Below, piece after piece: positions 8,388 to 16,742 of a DNA stretch of 64,000 bases. The notes under the pieces are model-generated. The model ran no database searches. It was given only the letters and a program-made list of their open reading frames with translations, and had not been told where the DNA came from. The stretch comes from Acidimicrobiales bacterium (lineage in GTDB: Bacteria; Actinomycetota; Acidimicrobiia; Acidimicrobiales; RAAP-2). Each line of letters begins with the position of its first letter. Within the stretch, counting starts at the first letter, position 1. The translations under genes and the position numbers were made by a program. The stretch covers positions 1 to 64,000 of the forward strand of contig JASHUY010000074.1 in NCBI GenBank assembly GCA_030039755.1, given 5' to 3'.

Positions 8388-10295
8388 TCAGGACCCGCTG
8401 AGGTACCACAGCTGGGGGGTCATGTCCCCGGCGACGGGGTTCTGGGGGAGCGCGCCGTGCAGGTTCTTCTTGATCACCGAGATCTCGTAGTAGATGTTCG
8501 GGATCCACAGGTTCGGGTTGACCTGCTCGACGTACTTCTCGTACTTGTAGAGCAGGCTCGTGGCCTGGCTGGCCGGCGCCGTGCGGATCGCCTGGATGAG
8601 CTTGTCGAGTGTCGCGGAGTACGGCGCGTTGCCCTCGTACAGGGCGATGCCGGTGCCGAAGGCCGGGCCCCCGTCCGGGAAGGTGCCCGGGTCCCAGTAG
8701 TACGCGGTCTCGTAGTCGATGAGCGACCACTTGCAGGGGCTCCCCGCCTTGCACGGGGCAAGGATCGCCCCGATGCCGTTGTTGGTGAGGCCGCGGAGTG
8801 TCCACTTGATGCCGGCGGTGCTCATCGAGGACTGGATCGCCTGCATCATCTTGTCGATCTCGGGGAAGCCCGTCGGCTCGATGGCGATGAGCGAGAGCGG
8901 CATGCCCTTCGTGATGCCGGGGCCGCACTTGGACGGGTCTGCGCAGGTGGTCTGGCCTGTCGGCACGACCTTCCAGCCGTGGCTCTTCAGGAGCGCGATG
9001 GCCTTCGACGGGTCGTAGGGGTACGTCGCCTTCTTCTCGGTCGGGCTCGCGTAGCTCGTGAACGGCTCGGTCGGGACCGGCCCGTACGTCGGGTACGCGT
9101 AGCCCCCGTAGATGGTGTCGATGAGCTGCGGCTGGTTGATCAGCTCCTGCATGGCGACACGCACGTACTGCTGCTTCATGAACGGCGCGGCCGAGGGGTC
9201 CGTGTAGTTCACGTACAGGTAGTTGACCCCCCAGATGGGCCAGGGCTCGATCTCGTACCCCTCGCCCTTCAGCCTCGAGATCTCGGGGATGCTTGTGTTC
9301 GAGATGAACCCGTAGTCGACGCCCCCCGTGAGCAGCGCGTCGTTCTCTGCGGCGTAGCTCGTGTAGGGCAGCTCCACCAGCTTCGCGATGTGCGGCTTCG
9401 GGCCGAAGTACTTGCTGTTCGGCGCGAAGGTGAACTCGCCCGAGGAGCTGTTGCTGACGAGGCGGAACGGACCGTCGACCACCTTCCAGAGAGGACTCGA
9501 GGAATAACCGGCGGTTGTGTTCGACTGCGAATTGAGGAACTTGTAGACGGCTTCCGCGCCCTTCGTCGTGGTGTCGTCGTTGCCGACCTTGCCGGACATC
9601 GAGGTCTTGTCCCAGGCTTGCTGGGGCATGGGCGTGATCTCGGCCAGCGCCGTTCCGGTGAACCACTCCGGGTTGTACGACGCGGTCAGATGGAGGACGA
9701 CGGTCTGCGCGTTCGGGTAGTCGGCGCTCTTCAGGTCTGTGGGGAACGTGCCCGGGACGTAAGGCCCGTAGTTCGCCTTGTTGGCTTCCAGCATGTTGAT
9801 CCAGAACTCGACGTCGCGCGAGGTGATCGGCGCACCTGTCGACCACTCCATTCCCGTCTTCAGGTGGATCGTGACCGTCCGGTCGTTGTCGCTGTACACG
9901 GGCGCGCTCGCCATGCTGAGTGTGGGGTTGATGTCCAGGGTGTCGCCCTTCCCGAACCAGTAGAGCGGCTCGTAGAGCAGGTTCTGGAGCAAGGCCGTGT
10001 TGTTCGTGCTGTAGTCGGCGAGGGGGTACAGGGGGAAGATGTAGACGGGTGCGGAACCGGGCTCCTCGGCGAAGGTCACCGTGCCCCCCTTGGTCGCATT
10101 GGCCGCCTTGGCGCTGCCCGCCGAGGTGGGCGTCGCCCCCGTGCTCGGCCCGAGCAGCAACCAGACGGTCGCGGCGAGGCCGAGGACCGCCCCCCGTCTC
10201 GCCGCGTGCCTGGCGCTCCGACCGAACACCCGACCGGACAGCAGCTTGGCTGCGTCGCCAAGGCGGGATGACCGAGTTGCCCTCGCTGCAGGCAT
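8388..10295 (-). CDS. ABC transporter solute-binding protein, family 5 (peptide/nickel type)
   Basis: A 635-residue exported binding protein. A basic N-terminus (RSARHAARRG) precedes a hydrophobic signal segment (AVLGLAATVWLLLGP, about 36-50). There is no lipobox Cys, so it is secreted or anchored uncleaved. The family core is clear: NPTLSMASAPVYSDNDRTVT, HLKTGMEWSTGAPITSRDVEFW and later ALLKSHGWKV. The start has AAAGGA at a good distance. It heads an operon with the amidohydrolase-like protein and two permeases. Aromatic-rich segments around residues 330-420 form the ligand pocket in relatives, but they do not reveal the ligand here. ATPase subunits must come from elsewhere in the genome. 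Confidence 0.88.
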   Translation of the reverse strand: MPAARATRSSRLGDAAKLLSGRVFGRSARHAARRGAVLGLAATVWLLLGPSTGATPTSAGSAKAANATKGGTVTFAEEPGSAPVYIFPLYPLADYSTNNTALLQNLLYEPLYWFGKGDTLDINPTLSMASAPVYSDNDRTVTIHLKTGMEWSTGAPITSRDVEFWINMLEANKANYGPYVPGTFPTDLKSADYPNAQTVVLHLTASYNPEWFTGTALAEITPMPQQAWDKTSMSGKVGNDDTTTKGAEAVYKFLNSQSNTTAGYSSSPLWKVVDGPFRLVSNSSSGEFTFAPNSKYFGPKPHIAKLVELPYTSYAAENDALLTGGVDYGFISNTSIPEISRLKGEGYEIEPWPIWGVNYLYVNYTDPSAAPFMKQQYVRVAMQELINQPQLIDTIYGGYAYPTYGPVPTEPFTSYASPTEKKATYPYDPSKAIALLKSHGWKVVPTGQTTCADPSKCGPGITKGMPLSLIAIEPTGFPEIDKMMQAIQSSMSTAGIKWTLRGLTNNGIGAILAPCKAGSPCKWSLIDYETAYYWDPGTFPDGGPAFGTGIALYEGNAPYSATLDKLIQAIRTAPASQATSLLYKYEKYVEQVNPNLWIPNIYYEISVIKKNLHGALPQNPVAGDMTPQLWYLSGS

Positions 10296-10564
10296 GCCTG
10301 TCGTCCTTTCCGGTCAGAGGCGTTCGAGAACGACGGGCCGCACGATGCAGGAAGGCACGCCCGGACGTGGGCACGCCCCTCCGTCGGACTCCTGCCTCTG
10401 GCACCCCCCGTCACTCGGGCCGAACGATCGAATCGGCTCCGAGACAATGTGTCCTGTCGGTTGGTTAACTTACCGCGGCAGATTTCGATTTCAAGCCCGA
10501 GCGGAACCCGACCCACGAGCCCCGGAGGCCGGGAGCCGCCACTCGAGCCCTCCGCCGCGCGGCG

Positions 10565-11782
10565 TCACGGGGCGTCGGGCCTCTCGCCTGCAGCGAGCGC
10601 GACCGCCGACGACGCGAGCGCGGTGGCGCCGATCACGAGCGCGCGCTCGTCGACGGTGAACGCGGGGCTGTGGTGGAAGCGGACGACGCCGTCGTCGGGC
10701 GCGGCGCCCACCATCAGGTAGCAGCCCGGCACCGCGTCGAGGAGGACGGAGATGTCGTCCGAGGCGGGCACCGGCGCATCCATCTCCGTGACCGTGGCGT
10801 CCGGGCAAGCCTGCCGGGTGGCCGCGAGCACCGCCGCGGTCACGCCGGGGTCGTTGCGGACCGGCCCCGTGCCGTACTCGACGGACAACGAAGCCGAGAC
10901 GCCGAAGTCGTCCCCCACGTCCGCGACGAGAGAGGTCAGCCGACGCATCGACTCTTCGAGATCGCGCCGGTCGAACCACCGCAGCGTGGCGCACAGCTCC
11001 GCCCGCGTCGGCACCACGTTGAACGCCGTGCCCGCCGCGATCAGGCCTGGGCTGCAGACGGCGTCCGTGCCGTCGAGGTGCATGCCCTCCACGACCGTGT
11101 GCAGCCGGACGGCGATCGTGGACGCTGCCAGGACGACGTTGCCCTGACGCGGTTGCATCGCGCCGTGCCCCCCGGTGCTCGTGATCGAGATGCGCAGGCC
11201 GTGCGCACCGGCCATGCTCAGCCCCGGCCTGGTGAGCACCGTCCCGGTGGGCGCGGAGCTCACCACGTGCAACCCGACCACGGCAACCGGGTCCACGCCG
11301 GCGAGCAGCCCGCCGTCCACCATCGCCTGGGCCCCCGAGACGCGCTCCTCAGCCGGTTGGAACACGAACAGGAACCTTCCCGGGAGGTCCTCTGCGGTGG
11401 CGGCCAGCGCAGCCGCGACCTCGAGGAGGATGGCCGTGTGAGCGTCGTGACCGCACGCGTGCATGCATCCGGGCGCCTGCGAGGAGAACGCGAGACCGGT
11501 CTCCTCCTCGACCGGGAGCGCGTCGATGTCCGCTCGCAGGAGGACCGTGCCGCCCGGCCGCTCCCCGTCCACGACCGCCACCGCGCCCGTGGGCGTCGGG
11601 CAGGGCAGGAGGGTCGCACCGCACGCCGCGAGCTCGCCGCGCACGAACTGCGAGGTCCGCCGCTCCTCGAAGGAGAGCTCGGGGTGCGCATGCAGGTCCC
11701 GTCGCACGTCGACCATGCGATCGACGTTCCGGGCGATCTGGTCACGGACGTGCGTGCCGGCTGCGGCGATGCGACGTGTCAC
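10565..11782 (-). CDS. M20-family amidohydrolase (hippurate/N-acyl-amino-acid hydrolase type)
   Basis: A 405-residue peptidase-M20D-type enzyme that cleaves N-acyl or related amide bonds with a two-metal centre. Metal-site motifs are visible: RRDLHAHPELSFEE at the start, MHACGHDAHTA (about 105-115), VFQPAEER (Glu base and ligand), and VVGLHV. The dimerisation/lid domain occupies the middle, and PASDDISVLLDAVPG carries the late ligand region. GTG at 11782 is chosen because GGAGGG lies upstream and an ATG eight bases earlier runs straight into a stop. It starts 21 bp after the formate dehydrogenase Fe-S gene on the same strand, so it may ride on that transcript. The functional link, for instance release of formate from N-formyl amino acids, is speculative. 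Confidence 0.88.
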   Translation of the reverse strand: MTRRIAAAGTHVRDQIARNVDRMVDVRRDLHAHPELSFEERRTSQFVRGELAACGATLLPCPTPTGAVAVVDGERPGGTVLLRADIDALPVEEETGLAFSSQAPGCMHACGHDAHTAILLEVAAALAATAEDLPGRFLFVFQPAEERVSGAQAMVDGGLLAGVDPVAVVGLHVVSSAPTGTVLTRPGLSMAGAHGLRISITSTGGHGAMQPRQGNVVLAASTIAVRLHTVVEGMHLDGTDAVCSPGLIAAGTAFNVVPTRAELCATLRWFDRRDLEESMRRLTSLVADVGDDFGVSASLSVEYGTGPVRNDPGVTAAVLAATRQACPDATVTEMDAPVPASDDISVLLDAVPGCYLMVGAAPDDGVVRFHHSPAFTVDERALVIGATALASSAVALAAGERPDAP

Positions 11783-11803
11783 CTGGTCATGCCCTCCTGC
11801 CGT

Positions 11804-12736
11804 TCACTCTTGCGCGAACTCGAAGCCGAAGCGGCCCTTCACGCAGAGATTGCCGCTCGTCACGTCGTGATCGAGCGGGGAGGTGACCTTCACGATGCGG
11901 TTGTCCTGCACGTGCAGCTCGAGGTTGCAGCCGACGCCGCAGTACGGGCAGACGGTCCGGGTGACCTCCTGGCGGCTCTCGTCCCAATCGCCTCGCGCAC
12001 GGAGGTCGTGCTCGCTCACGAACATGAGCGCCCCGGTCGGGCAGACCCCGATGCAGTTGCCGCAGTACACGCAGGCAGAGTCGGGCAGCGCCGCGTCGAA
12101 CTCCGTCGAGATCCGGGCGTCGAACCCGCGGCCGGCCACCGCGATCGCGAAGGTGTTCTGCGCCTCCTCGCCGCACGCCTCGACGCACTTGTAGCAGAGG
12201 ATGCACTTTGCATAGTCGCGCACGTACTGGTCGTTGTCGCGCTTCACCGGCTGCGCCACGGTGGCCGCCGCACCGACCGCGGGGGCCTCGTGGTGGCCGG
12301 CGTGGGCGTGGTCCCGGTCAGCCGCCCGTGCCGCCGGACCGTGCCGCTCGGGGCGTGCGCCGTACTGCTCGATCCAGCGGTGGACGTCGCTCCCGGCGGT
12401 CGAGAGGTCGACGGAGGAGGCCAGCAGCTCGAGCACCATGCGGCGGCTGGTGCGGACGCGCTCGGAGTCCGTCCGCACCACCATGCCCGCGGCCACCGGG
12501 CGCGAGCACGACGGCACCAACGCGCGGGAGCCGTCCACCTCGACGACGCACACCCGGCACACGTTCACCGGCGCCAGCGTCTCGAGGTAGCAGAGGGTGG
12601 GCACCTCGATGCCGCGAGCCCGGCACGCCTGGAGGATCGTGGTCCCCTCCGGGGCGATGACCGGGTCGCCGTCGACGGTCAGCTCCACGCTCCGCCGCAA
12701 GGCGACCGGGGCCGGGGCCGGTGCCACCGTGTTCAC
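11804..12736 (-). CDS. Formate dehydrogenase iron-sulfur module (N-terminal part of FdhA as a separate protein)
   Basis: A 310-residue protein matching only the electron-transfer front end of NAD-dependent FdhA/NuoG. Order: a [2Fe-2S] ferredoxin domain (Cys in LCYLETLAPVNVCRVC and later SCSRP), a His-rich linker without the usual Cys set, two [4Fe-4S] motifs (KCILCYKCVEAC and CVYCGNCIGVCPTG), then the [4Fe-4S] motif that normally opens the molybdenum domain (VCPYCGVGC, with NLCVKG). It stops just after GRFGFEFAQE, where single-chain FdhA proteins continue into the catalytic domain. That remainder is encoded upstream at 14657-16573. GTG at 12736 overlaps the FdhB stop (GTGA). It should bridge the catalytic subunit and the flavin subunit in a cytoplasmic complex. 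Confidence 0.85.
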   Translation of the reverse strand: MNTVAPAPAPVALRRSVELTVDGDPVIAPEGTTILQACRARGIEVPTLCYLETLAPVNVCRVCVVEVDGSRALVPSCSRPVAAGMVVRTDSERVRTSRRMVLELLASSVDLSTAGSDVHRWIEQYGARPERHGPAARAADRDHAHAGHHEAPAVGAAATVAQPVKRDNDQYVRDYAKCILCYKCVEACGEEAQNTFAIAVAGRGFDARISTEFDAALPDSACVYCGNCIGVCPTGALMFVSEHDLRARGDWDESRQEVTRTVCPYCGVGCNLELHVQDNRIVKVTSPLDHDVTSGNLCVKGRFGFEFAQE

Positions 12737-14616
12737 GGTCTCCTCCCGTTCCCCGCCCCCGCACCGGTCGCCACCAGGCCCCGCCGGACGGCGGACATCA
12801 CGACGCTGCTCGCCGTCTGCCCGAGCCCGCAGATCGAGGCGTCGCGCATCACCTGGTCGACGTCGTCCAGGATCGCCAGCTCGTCGGCGATCGAGCCGAT
12901 CGGCCTTCCCGCGGCGAGGCGGCCGAGGACCTCCTCCTGGCGCTGGGTGCCGATCCGGCACGGCACGCACTGCCCGCAGGACTCGTCGCGGAAGAACCGC
13001 GCGACGCGGCCGACGAAGGCGGTCATGTCGACGGTGTCGTCCAGCACCACCATCACGCCGGATCCGAGCGTCGTGCCGGCGGCCCGGGCCCCCTCGAAGG
13101 AAAGCGGCAGGTCGAGCTCGTCGGGCCCGACGAAGCTGCCCGCGGCCCCGCCGAGCAGCACCGCCCTCAGCGGGCGGCCCTCGGCCACCCCGCCCGCGAG
13201 GTCCAGCAGGGCGCCGAGGGCGGTCCCCATCGGCACCTCGTAGAGCCCGCGGCGCGCGACGCGGCCCGACACGCAGAACAGCCTGGTGCCCGTCGAGTCC
13301 GGCGTCCCGAGCGCGGCGTACCCGGAACCTCCCATCGAGAGGACCTCGAGCACGGAGAGCAGGGTCTCGACGTTGTTCACCCCGGTCGGCTTGTCGAAGA
13401 GCCCGCGGTCCACCGGGTAGGGAGGCTTGTTGCGAGGCTCGGGCCGGCGACCCTCGATGGAGTTGAACAGCGCCGTCTCCTCCCCGGCGATGTACGCGCC
13501 CGCGCCGCGCCGCACCTCGAGGTCGAAGCCGATCCCCGAGCCCATGACGTCCTCGCCGAGAAGGCCCCGCTTCCTCGCCTCGGCCGCTGCGTGCTCGAGG
13601 CGTGCCGCGGCCACCGGGTACTCGCCCCGCAGGTACACGAACCCCTTCTGCGCACCCGTGGTGACACCGGCCACGGTCAGCGCCTCGACGAGCGCGTACG
13701 GGTCGTGGTCGAGCAGGACACGGTCCTTGAAGGTGCCCGGCTCGGACTCGTCGGCGTTGGCGACGAAGTAGTGGGGGCGCACCGGGTTGCGCGCGACCGC
13801 CTCCCATTTGGCACCCGTCGGGAAGGCGGCGCCGCCCCGCCCGAGCAGCTTGGCGTCCTTCAGCTCGGCGATCACGCCCGCCGGCCCGAGTTCGAGCGCC
13901 CGGCGGAGGCCCTGGTACCCGCCGGCCGCCCGGTACGCGTCGAGCGACGAGGGGTCCACCCGGCCCACCCGGCGCAGCAGCCGGGTGTCCTCCGCGCCGG
14001 CCTGGGGAACGAGCGCGAGGGGGACGGGCAGCTCGGCGAGCTCCAGGCCGGGACCGAGGGAAGCCAGCCGGTCCATGTCGCCGGCGGCGAACGGCGCGAG
14101 CGTTCCCCGACCGCCGTGCTCGCCGGCCACCTGGACGAGCGCCGCCGAGCCGTGCTCGCAGTGGCCGAGGCACGGGCTCGGCCGCCAGGTGACGGTCGTC
14201 CCCGACCCGGCCGGCCCGTGGCGCCGGGCCAGCTCCTCGGCCGGGTCCCCGCCGGAGGCCGCGAGGCACGCCACGTCGTCGCACACGTGCACCACGACGG
14301 GCGGCCCGGGTTCGAAGGTGAACAGCGCGTACGCGCTCGCCACCCCGAACGCCTCGGCCGGCGGCAGGTCGAGCCGGGTGCAGAGGTAGCCGAGGGCGGC
14401 CGGGCCGATCGAGCCGACCCGCTCCTGGACGGCGTGCAGCGCGGGGAGCAGGAGGTTGCGCCGGCTGCGGGCGAGCGCCGTCCCGCCGATGGCGACGTGC
14501 CCGTCGAGCGCCGTGCGCGTCCCGCCGAACCAACCCGATTCCGGCGGGCCGAGGACGGAATCGACGGCAAGTCGCTCGTCCGCGCTCGGGGTCGCCTCGG
14601 TCGTGGAGAGGTCCAT
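12733..14616 (-). CDS. NAD-dependent formate dehydrogenase flavoprotein subunit (NuoE-NuoF fusion)
   Basis: A 627-residue diaphorase subunit. Residues 1-190 resemble NuoE, with thioredoxin-fold [2Fe-2S] cysteines in VCDDVACLAA and SPCLGHCEHG. The rest resembles NuoF: the FMN site in KLLGRGGAAFPTGAKWE, the NAD site in GAGAYIAGEETALFNSIEG, and the [4Fe-4S] motif ESCGQCVPCRIGT with the fourth Cys in ASICGLGQ. It takes electrons from the Fe-S module and reduces NAD. The gene sits between the catalytic gene and the Fe-S module gene, with a 40-bp gap before it and a GTGA overlap after it. The NuoE/NuoF fusion is common in FDS-type formate dehydrogenases and in soluble hydrogenases. Confidence 0.9.
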   Translation of the reverse strand: MDLSTTEATPSADERLAVDSVLGPPESGWFGGTRTALDGHVAIGGTALARSRRNLLLPALHAVQERVGSIGPAALGYLCTRLDLPPAEAFGVASAYALFTFEPGPPVVVHVCDDVACLAASGGDPAEELARRHGPAGSGTTVTWRPSPCLGHCEHGSAALVQVAGEHGGRGTLAPFAAGDMDRLASLGPGLELAELPVPLALVPQAGAEDTRLLRRVGRVDPSSLDAYRAAGGYQGLRRALELGPAGVIAELKDAKLLGRGGAAFPTGAKWEAVARNPVRPHYFVANADESEPGTFKDRVLLDHDPYALVEALTVAGVTTGAQKGFVYLRGEYPVAAARLEHAAAEARKRGLLGEDVMGSGIGFDLEVRRGAGAYIAGEETALFNSIEGRRPEPRNKPPYPVDRGLFDKPTGVNNVETLLSVLEVLSMGGSGYAALGTPDSTGTRLFCVSGRVARRGLYEVPMGTALGALLDLAGGVAEGRPLRAVLLGGAAGSFVGPDELDLPLSFEGARAAGTTLGSGVMVVLDDTVDMTAFVGRVARFFRDESCGQCVPCRIGTQRQEEVLGRLAAGRPIGSIADELAILDDVDQVMRDASICGLGQTASSVVMSAVRRGLVATGAGAGNGRRP

Positions 14617-14627
14617 CAGCCCGGCGC

Positions 14628-14672
14628 GAGCTTACGCCGGCACGGCCCGCGGGAGCTTACGCCGGCACGGCC
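14628..14672. repeat. 25-bp-period direct repeat duplicating the 3' end of fdhA
   Basis: GAGCTTACGCCGGCACGGCC occurs at 14628-14647 and 14653-14672. The second copy holds the last codons and TAA stop of the catalytic FDH gene. The first lies in the gap before the flavoprotein gene and carries a duplicate of that stop region. It looks like a recent small tandem duplication. Confidence 0.85.
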
Positions 14673-16573
14673 TGCGCCTCGAGGGCGCCGGGCAGCCGCT
14701 CGACGCGGACCGCCGTCGCCTTGAACTCGGCCGTGCCCGACTTGGGGTCCCAGCTGTCGAGGGTGAGGACGTTCGTCTCGGCCTGGTCGGGAAAGTGCAG
14801 GGTCATGAACGCGAGGCCCGGCCGCAACGACCGGTCGAGGTGGACGGGCACGGTGATCGAGCCGCGCCGGGAGCTCACCTGCACCGTCTCACCCTCCGCC
14901 ACGCCGAGGCCCGCCATGTCCTCGGGGGAGAGGTCGAGGGTCTCGGGCCGCCGGAGGGGAGAGGCGTAGCCGCCGGTCTGGACACCCGTGTTGAAGGAGT
15001 CGAGCCGGCGACCCGTGGTGAGCCGCACCGGGAACTCGTCGCTCAGCTCGTCGAGCGGCGGCTCGAACTCCACCGGGCTGAACGGGGCGGCGGCGCCCCG
15101 CTCGGCAGGGTCCTCCTCCCAGAGCCGGGCGTGGAGGAACTGGGTGCCGGGATGGTCCTCGGTCGGGCACGGCCACTGGATCCCCCCCATCGCCTCGAGC
15201 CGGTCGTAACGCATCCCGGCGTGCATGGGAGAGAGGCTGCGGCACTCGTCCCATACCTCCTCGGCGCTCGGTTGGCCCCAGTCGTGGCCCAGGCGCCGGG
15301 CGACCTCGCAGATGATGTCGATGTCGTCGCGGGCCTCCCCGGGCGGGCGGCGCGCCGGGCGGAGCCGCTGGACCCGACGCTCGCTCGAGGTGACCGTGCC
15401 CTCGGACTCGAAGGAGGCGACGGCGGCCGGCAGCACCACGTCGGCGAGCTGCGCGGTCTTCGTGAGGAAGATGTCCTGGACGACGAGGTGGTCGAGCTCC
15501 CCGAGCAGCCGGACGGTCCGGTGCTTGTCGGCCTCCGACTGGGCGGGGTTCTCGCCGAGGACGTAGAGCGCCCGCAGCTCTGTGCGTTCGATCGCGTCGA
15601 ACATCTGGGCGAGGTGCCAGCCCGGCCCGCGTGGGACGGCCACCCCCCACCGGGCTTCGAACCGGGCGCGGACGGCGTCGTCCGCGACGTCCTGGAACCC
15701 CGGGAACTTGTTGGGCAGGGCGCCCATGTCCCCGCCGCCCTGGACGTTGTTCTGCCCCCGGAGCGGGACCAGCCCCGAGCCGAATCGCCCGACGTGCCCC
15801 GTCAGCAGCGCGAGGTTGCACAGCGCGAGGACGTTGTCGGTGGCGGTGTGGTGCTCGGTGATCCCCAGGGTCCAGCACAGCTGCGCGCGCCCCGCCCGCC
15901 CGTAGTCGTGCGCGAGGTCGGCGATGAGGTCGCCCGGCACCCGGGTGAGGCGCTCCCCCTCGGCAAGGGTGAACGGCTCGACGGAGGCGGCGTACTCCTC
16001 GAACCCCGAGGTCGCCCGCCTCACGAACTCGGTGTTCACGAGACCGGCGTGGATGATCTCCCGGGCCACGGCGTTGGCCAGGGCGATGTCCGACCCGACG
16101 TCGATGCCGAGCCAGACGTCCGCCCACTGCGCCGAGGTCGTGCGGCGAGGGTCGACGACGTACATCTTCGCCCCGCGCCGGAGCCCCTTCAGTAGGTGGT
16201 GGAAGAAGATGGGGTGCGCCTCGCGCGCGTTCGACCCCCACAGGACGACGAGGTCCGTCTGCTCGATCTCCTCGTAGGAGCTGGTGCCGCCCCCGGCACC
16301 GAACACTGCCGCCAGACCGGCGACGCTGGGAGCGTGTCAGGTGCGGTTGCAGGAGTCGATGTTGTTCGACCCCATGACCGAGCGCGTGAGCTTCTGGGCG
16401 AGGTAGTTCACCTCGTTGCTCGACTTCGAGCAGCTGAACATGCCGTACTCGCTGCCGCGGTGGAGCGCGAAGCCTGCGGCGGCGCGGTCGAGGGCTTCGT
16501 CCCAGGTGGCGGGGCGGAGCGCGCCGCCCTCTCGGACGAGCGGCTGAGTCAGGCGGGCGTAGTGGCGGGGCAT
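14657..16573 (-). CDS. fdhA: Formate dehydrogenase catalytic subunit, selenocysteine-containing
   Basis: A molybdenum (bis-MGD) oxidoreductase of 638 residues if the TGA at 16339-16337 is read as selenocysteine. The context is SCNRT-U-HAPSVAGLA, exactly where formate dehydrogenases carry Sec or Cys, with the essential His right after it. The frame is continuous on both sides: MPRHYARL upstream, and GAGGGTSSYEEIEQTDLVVLWGSN with the rest of the molybdopterin domain downstream. A SECIS-like hairpin follows the TGA. The protein ends with a molybdopterin-dinucleotide-binding domain (LTTGRRLDSFNTGVQT). The first [4Fe-4S] domain is missing and is supplied by the protein encoded at 11804-12736. AAAGGAGG precedes the ATG. 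It oxidises formate to CO2 with NAD via FdhB. Confidence 0.88.
16308..16339 (-). promoter_or_regulatory. Selenocysteine UGA codon with bacterial SECIS-like hairpin
   Basis: After the TGA (16339-16337) come 12 bases, then GTCGCC (16324-16319), loop GGTCT (16318-16314) and GGCGGC (16313-16308). The arms pair over six positions, with one U-G pair. Position and loop sequence match the E. coli fdhF SECIS, whose apical loop also carries GGUCU at the same codon offset. SelB would bind this hairpin. The sel genes are not in the window. Confidence 0.82.
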
Positions 16574-16742
16574 CGCGTCCTCCTTTCCCGGTGTCGGCCA
16601 CCGAGAACGCGCACCTGACGTTACCGCGTGGAATTGTCGCCTCGGGGCACGCTTCCGAGCTCCCGAACGCCTGCGGCCAGGGGGTGCCCGAGCCGTTGAT
16701 CTGCGTGTTCGGGTGGCGATCCGGCTGTAGCGTCGGTGGGGC

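Noticed and set aside
10670-13243. An 857-residue rightward reading frame opposite the M20 and Fe-S genes
   Set aside because: Arg/His/Gly-rich with no domain pattern; antisense shadow of well-supported genes.
11804-14533. A 909-residue leftward reading frame joining the Fe-S module with upstream sequence
   Set aside because: Only the last 310 residues resemble protein families. The upstream part is Arg/Gly/Pro-rich shadow of the flavoprotein gene in another frame.
16307-16342. The TGA in fdhA as a frameshift or pseudogene stop
   Set aside because: The frame is continuous on both sides, the codon lies exactly at the Sec/Cys position, and a SECIS-type hairpin follows.
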